From NCBI GenBank assembly GCA_046336825.1, contig JBKDFX010000076.1:1-9401 (forward strand): a stretch of 9,401 nt of DNA, written 5' to 3'. The notes under the pieces were generated by a model that was given only the letters and a program-made list of their open reading frames with translations, was not told the origin of the DNA and ran no database searches. Shown piece after piece: positions 6,128-9,401 of this stretch (within the stretch, counting starts at the first letter, position 1; each line of letters starts with the position of its first letter). Source of the stretch: Ga0074139 sp046336825. GTDB taxonomy: Bacteria; Bdellovibrionota; Bdellovibrionia; Bdellovibrionales; Bdellovibrionaceae. Position numbers and translations under genes: made by a program.

Positions 6128-7318
6128 TTAGTACTCAGTCCAATAAAGTATTCGAGGCATTCCGGGGGCAATTTTGGGAGCAGGCGGGGCCACAGGGGCT
6201 GGAGGTGCTGGTTGCCCCGGTTGAACCGGTGGTGGGGTCGGAGGATTTTCTTCAAAAACTTTGTTAGCGACTCGATAGGCAATTTGATCCACATCCACCA
6301 CCACCACTTCAATGGTTGATCTGACATTGCTGTAAACTCCAATGGATTTAACTCGAAAACTCGTAAGAGTTTCAGTGATGATCGGGACTTCTTTAGGGTC
6401 CACAGTGATTCGAGCGCCAAGTGATTGCACCGCACTCCAGAACTCATCCGCACTTTTGAAAGGGCCCCCTTCATTTTCATTTTGCCTTCTGGCTATGAGT
6501 TTGTCGGCAATTTCTGATGTGATCGCAGGATCCAGCGACATCAAGACTTCCTTTGTCGCTGTATTAGGATTAATGCCCTTGAGGCCAAAAGTGGTGACTC
6601 GATTTTCAAGCAATTGAAACAGTTGTTCATCCATCAGTGGTAATATTCTGAGTTCACCCACGGTACGAAAACCACGATTGGGAGGGTAGCCTTGATAGTC
6701 TGACCGGCTGTACGCCCCGGCTTTGTCTCCGCCATTGAGGGAAGTTCTTTTGTCAGACATAAAATCAGTGATTTGATTGATCAATTCTTCAAAACGAAAA
6801 TTTCGATATTTATTAGCAAATTTTTCATCATTTTCCATTTGCTGAGTGAAGGTATTTAAGAGTTGCCTACGAACACCTTCACGTAAAACTTTGGATGGTG
6901 AAACCAGATCATTGAGATCAAGTTTTGAACCCTCATCAGAGATTTGAGTCGTAAAACTCGCATCAAAAAAAGACTCCTCGCCCGATTCTTGAATGTTTTG
7001 TTTATCAGTAAGGCTTAAATTGGTGTCGGGGAGAGCCAAAGGCCACTGGATGGGATACTGCCAAATCATATTAACCATGGGAAAACTAGGTAGATTTTTC
7101 CCCAGTTTGCTGGCCACCTGCTGGTAGGTTTTGATTCTGACGAGGCTCATATCCAGACCCGCTCGAGCTGCGTAATAGGCTTTGAGCCTTTTAACATCCT
7201 GTGAATTGATGGCGTATTCAACGGTCGCGTCGTAAGTCACTTGGGTGGCCAAATAAACAAGAAAAGCCAAAGCCATGATCGCCGTGATAATGGCTATTCC
7301 ACGATTGTTATTTTTCAC
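6128..7318 (-). CDS. gspK: Type II secretion minor pseudopilin GspK
   Basis: GspK is the large minor pseudopilin that caps the pseudopilus tip together with GspI and GspJ. It is 396 aa. The leader MKNNNRG is cut before IAIITAIMALAFLVYLA, a hydrophobic helix that lacks the Glu at mature position 5, as is normal for GspK. The globular part shows family landmarks: SDEGSKLDLNDL (127-138), FMSDKRTSLNGGDKAGAYS (186-204), FRTVGELRIL (217-226) and the helix-hairpin-helix-like GINPNTATKEVLMSL (248-262). Residues about 359-387 are a proline/alanine-rich tail ending in RILYWTEY. The start is GTG 7318, within the GTGA that overlaps the gspJ stop by 4 bp. GGAG, seven nt upstream, fits as ribosome site. 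The next gene, gspL, is separated by 57 bp carrying a hairpin, the only real gap in the operon segment seen. Confidence 0.95.
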   Translation of the reverse strand: MKNNNRGIAIITAIMALAFLVYLATQVTYDATVEYAINSQDVKRLKAYYAARAGLDMSLVRIKTYQQVASKLGKNLPSFPMVNMIWQYPIQWPLALPDTNLSLTDKQNIQESGEESFFDASFTTQISDEGSKLDLNDLVSPSKVLREGVRRQLLNTFTQQMENDEKFANKYRNFRFEELINQITDFMSDKRTSLNGGDKAGAYSRSDYQGYPPNRGFRTVGELRILPLMDEQLFQLLENRVTTFGLKGINPNTATKEVLMSLDPAITSEIADKLIARRQNENEGGPFKSADEFWSAVQSLGARITVDPKEVPIITETLTSFRVKSIGVYSNVRSTIEVVVVDVDQIAYRVANKVFEENPPTPPPVQPGQPAPPAPVAPPAPKIAPGMPRILYWTEY

Positions 7319-8097
7319 GGCGGGGCTCCGAGGGGTTTTTCTTCCTCCTTAGGCTTTAAATTATTGGGAAACCGGATATTAGCTACGGTTTGCATACTGT
7401 ATTTTTTGGCTTTTCCTTCTTTTTGTGTGGTCAAAGAAATTTCCACAGCTGCTGGGAATAAATACTTTTGCACTGGATTACTGCCTGTCGGAGTAGAGTC
7501 CCAACCCTCCACCCAATCTGTTTGTCCTTCACCCAAATAACGAAATTTAAGTTCCGTGACATTTTCTAGCAGCACCAGCTGATCGCCCCCTTTTGTGACA
7601 TCGATGTCCACGGGGCCGCTTTGTCTGCGCCAAAGGCAATTGGAGTTGGCAGAGCCGTCGATACTTTTGCAGGACCTGAGTTCGTAACCCACTTCGACAA
7701 AGTCGGCCACTTTTTGCTCTGTTTGGAATCTGGCGTTGTTCATGGTTACAAACTGGATGCTTTTATCAGTCCCCACAAAATGAGTGGTGGGATCCATGCG
7801 TTGAGCTTCAGGCAAGGTGGGAGCTGTCGGTGAGGCACCCGGGTTTCGACCTTGCAGACTTTTTTTAATGGCCTCTTGAACTTCCAACTCCCAGTCGTTG
7901 TAGTGATAGGCCAAGTTAATATCTTTTTCCATCAGCTTCATGGCGTCTCGCATGCGCGAAACAGAATCAATTTCAGCTTGAATTTTGGCTTTGGCGCGAA
8001 CTCCATTGGAAATGGCATTGGCGACAAAAGCTGAAAGGGTGGCAAAAATCCCAATGGCAATGATCAATTCTAACAGGGTAAAACCACGGGATTTCAA
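7315..8097 (-). CDS. gspJ: Type II secretion minor pseudopilin GspJ
   Basis: GspJ is a minor pseudopilin of the tip complex. The 260 residues start with a very short leader, MKSRG|FTLLELIIAIGIF, a textbook prepilin-peptidase site with Phe at +1 and Glu at +5. A helix and a beta-rich globular domain follow, with typical segments such as MEKDINLAYHYND (56-68), IQFVTMNNARF (114-124), FVEVGYELRSC (133-143) and LLENVTELKFRYL (176-188). Cys143 and Cys154 flank a loop and could form a disulfide. Residues about 84-105 are a Pro/Ala/Thr-rich insertion. The start is TTG 8097, inside the TTGA overlapping the gspI stop by 4 bp. An unusually strong AGGAGGAGG (8101-8109) supports this rare start. The prepilin peptidase GspO that should process it is not in the window. 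Confidence 0.95.
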   Translation of the reverse strand: MKSRGFTLLELIIAIGIFATLSAFVANAISNGVRAKAKIQAEIDSVSRMRDAMKLMEKDINLAYHYNDWELEVQEAIKKSLQGRNPGASPTAPTLPEAQRMDPTTHFVGTDKSIQFVTMNNARFQTEQKVADFVEVGYELRSCKSIDGSANSNCLWRRQSGPVDIDVTKGGDQLVLLENVTELKFRYLGEGQTDWVEGWDSTPTGSNPVQKYLFPAAVEISLTTQKEGKAKKYSMQTVANIRFPNNLKPKEEEKPLGAPP

Positions 8098-8609
8098 TTT
8101 CCTCCTCCTGGTAGAGCAGGAATGGGCGGCTCTTTTTGGTAATCCACAAAAAACTGAGTGACTGAATAGGTTTGTTCTTTTCCTGAGCGGTTTTTATAAA
8201 TCACACTGATGCGCACTTCGCGAATTGTTTTGGAAAGATGTTCGGTGAACAGCTTCATGGTTTGAAGTTCAAAACTATCAGCTCCTCCGTCCCGCGAGGT
8301 GAGCAGAGAAGAAAGATCTGGCATTTCAAATTTTCGACTTTCCATTTTCCAAGTGTACTGCGGGTATTCGCTGCCAAAATCGTCTTCTTCCAGCTCCTGA
8401 ATACTATCGATGGGTTTACCTGAATATTTGGCGTTGATCTCGGCTACTTTTCTTTCTAACAGGGCCATCACTTCAGTGTTGACTTGAGTTTTTCGAAGTT
8501 TATCGTAAGTTCCACTCCAGCTCATGGCCACCACCAATATCCCGGAGGCCATGATGGCCACAGCGATGATGACTTCTAAAAGAGTGAAACCCAACTGATT
8601 TTTCTGCAT
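8094..8609 (-). CDS. gspI: Type II secretion minor pseudopilin GspI
   Basis: GspI is the minor pseudopilin that nucleates the I-J-K tip complex. It is 171 aa, somewhat longer than the 120-130 typical of Gammaproteobacteria. The leader MQKNQLG is cut before FTLLEVIIAVAIMASGIL, with Glu at +5. The MALLERKVAEI segment (48-58) and the YTWKME segment (85-90) match the pattern of aligned helix and first strand in GspI. A later strand pair (REVRISVIY, 130-138; EQTYSVTQFFVDY, 145-157) ends in a Pro/Gly-rich tail, PPIPALPGGGN. ATG 8609 shares one base with the gspH stop (TAATG); AGGA lies only three bases upstream, so initiation probably depends on coupling to gspH. GspI and GspJ resemble each other at the N-terminus, and the order H-I-J-K supports the assignment. 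Confidence 0.93.
   Translation of the reverse strand: MQKNQLGFTLLEVIIAVAIMASGILVVAMSWSGTYDKLRKTQVNTEVMALLERKVAEINAKYSGKPIDSIQELEEDDFGSEYPQYTWKMESRKFEMPDLSSLLTSRDGGADSFELQTMKLFTEHLSKTIREVRISVIYKNRSGKEQTYSVTQFFVDYQKEPPIPALPGGGN
8101..8109 (-). promoter_or_regulatory. Strong Shine-Dalgarno deciding the TTG start of gspJ
   Basis: The minus strand reads AGGAGGAGG followed by AAA and then TTG (8097-8095). It is the best ribosome site in the window. It sits before a rare start codon inside the last codons of gspI, probably compensating for the weak initiator. Confidence 0.8.
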
Positions 8610-9205
8610 TAATCCTGTTGTACGTCTGTCAAACGTTTTTCCTCTGGAATGATATCAGCTTGACCCGTTAAAGGATGAAAGACAACTGTCCAGGTGGCCT
8701 TTTTTCGATCCGTCACTTGAAGACTTGAGGCCTCAACAAAGCCATTGGAAAAAAAATAGATATAAGCCTTACCTGCTTGCACGGGATCTTTTCCAATGGT
8801 TTCAACAATTTTAAAAAAAAGCCCCGAAGGAAGAGTTTTATCTTTTTTGACCACTGAGGTGTCTTTTTGAAAAACTTCTTTGGGTCTTTCTTCTTCCCGA
8901 AGGTTTTTTAAGTCTTCTTCATTGATACGACCTTGAAAGCCTTGAGCAGATTCCACCCAATATTTTTGGGAATTTTCATCCATTTCAATCACAAGTCGAA
9001 AAGTGGAATTTTTTAGACGTGCATGATTTCTGACCTCTTTGCCGAGTACATAAAATTCACGCATCACTTTTCTAATGTCATTGTCACGTTTTCGGATTCG
9101 ACTGAGGCCGAGGGCCACGATGGCCCCTATGATTCCAAGGACGATGAGAATTTCAAGAAGGGTGAAGCCTTTTTGATTAGCCTTCACCAGTGCCAGATTC
9201 GACAT
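8609..9205 (-). CDS. gspH: Type II secretion minor pseudopilin GspH
   Basis: GspH is the minor pseudopilin thought to join the tip complex to the GspG shaft. From ATG 9205 the protein has 198 aa: the leader MSNLALVKANQKG, then FTLLEILIVLGIIGAIVALG with Glu at +5. A globular beta domain follows (NSTFRLVIEMDE, KYWVESAQGF, AYIYFFSNGFVEASSLQV, TWTVVFHPLTGQADII). The start is uncertain. The longest frame begins at TTG 9247, which would overlap gspG by 71 bp and add 14 lysine/alanine-rich residues with no ribosome site. GTG 9187 would leave a typical 7-residue leader and an 11-bp overlap. None has a convincing Shine-Dalgarno. I prefer ATG 9205 as the only ATG, overlapping gspG by 29 bp. The lysine- and glutamate-rich stretch midway (KNLREEERPKEVFQK) is probably a surface insertion. 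Confidence 0.92.
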   Translation of the reverse strand: MSNLALVKANQKGFTLLEILIVLGIIGAIVALGLSRIRKRDNDIRKVMREFYVLGKEVRNHARLKNSTFRLVIEMDENSQKYWVESAQGFQGRINEEDLKNLREEERPKEVFQKDTSVVKKDKTLPSGLFFKIVETIGKDPVQAGKAYIYFFSNGFVEASSLQVTDRKKATWTVVFHPLTGQADIIPEEKRLTDVQQD

Positions 9206-9401
9206 CGGCGTCGTTGCCTGTGCCGCCTTCTTTTTTATCCTGACCAAGAGATTTTAAAGAATAATTGTTACCTTCAGTGGTGTATTGAAACTCTCCACCC
9301 CAAGGATCGCGAGTGCTGAGTTTAGAATAGGCTCCGGGTTCCCATGAAGAGCAACCGCCATCTCCCTTTTTAATCGCATCAAGAGAGGCAGGGTATTTTC
9401 C
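9177..9401 (-). CDS. gspG: Type II secretion major pseudopilin GspG, C-terminal part (5' end outside window)
   Basis: The last 74 codons of GspG, the major subunit of the pseudopilus, lie at the right edge and continue beyond it. The visible sequence starts GKYPASLDAI and contains DPWGGEFQYTTEG and YSLKSLGQDKKEGGTGNDADV. These match the GspG hallmarks DPWG and the terminal loop whose Asp residues bind calcium in characterised GspG proteins. A cysteine in the variable loop (GGCSSWEPGAY) and an extra acidic/glycine tail after DADV (ESGTGEG) are lineage features. The N-terminal prepilin leader and helix lie outside the window. Its 3' end overlaps the start of gspH. Assignment is very secure despite truncation, because the DPWG and calcium-loop signatures are specific. 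Confidence 0.95.
   Translation of the reverse strand, partial: GKYPASLDAIKKGDGGCSSWEPGAYSKLSTRDPWGGEFQYTTEGNNYSLKSLGQDKKEGGTGNDADVESGTGEG

Noticed and set aside
6121..6480. Minus-strand open frame of 119 codons overlapping the gspK end
   Set aside because: GspK landmarks and the downstream LYWTEY end are in the other frame; this frame is low-complexity with Trp and Lys runs.
1..9401. Mobile elements, CRISPR arrays, tRNA or rRNA genes
   Set aside because: There are no transposase-like frames, terminal repeats, regularly spaced repeats or cloverleaf-like sequences; gene gaps are all 135 bp or shorter.

Overview
The window reads as chromosomal DNA of a Gram-negative, diderm bacterium. It holds a type II secretion system (T2SS, general secretory pathway) operon, a signal-peptide-bearing beta-barrel candidate for the outer membrane, a housekeeping ssb and the end of a RelA/SpoT-type (p)ppGpp enzyme. 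AT-leaning codon use, the long AsmA-like GspN form and the style of the barrel protein suggest the Bdellovibrionota or a related delta-proteobacterial lineage. That placement is inference from family resemblance and was not checked against a database.

Layout, left to right. On the + strand, 2-970 is the C-terminal part of a Rel/SpoT homologue (TGS, conserved-cysteine and ACT domains), whose catalytic half lies upstream of the window. Everything else is on the - strand and is transcribed from right to left. In transcription order it runs gspG (3' end only, 9401-9177), gspH, gspI, gspJ, gspK, gspL, gspM, gspN, then a terminator-like hairpin, an ssb promoter, ssb, and a clear intrinsic terminator. 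A two-gene unit of exported proteins of unknown function follows (108 aa and 284 aa), and its stop codon overlaps the rel stop codon tail to tail. No gene-free gap exceeds 135 bp. I see no tRNA, rRNA, CRISPR array, insertion sequence or other sign of mobile DNA.

How the genes work together. GspG is the major pseudopilin, GspH-I-J-K are the minor pseudopilins expected to form the tip of the pseudopilus, and GspL-M form the inner-membrane platform that couples the cytoplasmic GspE ATPase (not in the window) to pseudopilus assembly. GspN is a membrane-anchored AsmA-like accessory protein. The gsp genes are packed for translational coupling: H/I and L/M overlap by 1 bp, I/J, J/K and M/N by 4 bp, mostly with GTG or TTG starts. 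The one exception is the gspK-gspL junction, where a 57-bp spacer contains a 13-bp imperfect hairpin beginning directly after the gspK stop. The gspL GTG that follows has no visible Shine-Dalgarno sequence. This junction separates the pseudopilin genes from the platform genes and is the most interesting non-coding structure in the window.

Overall this is a mostly ordinary core region. I found no convincing new system. The points worth a second look are the K/L junction, the cramped ssb-terminator/secreted-gene junction, the uncharacterised exported gene pair, and lineage-specific features of the T2SS proteins.
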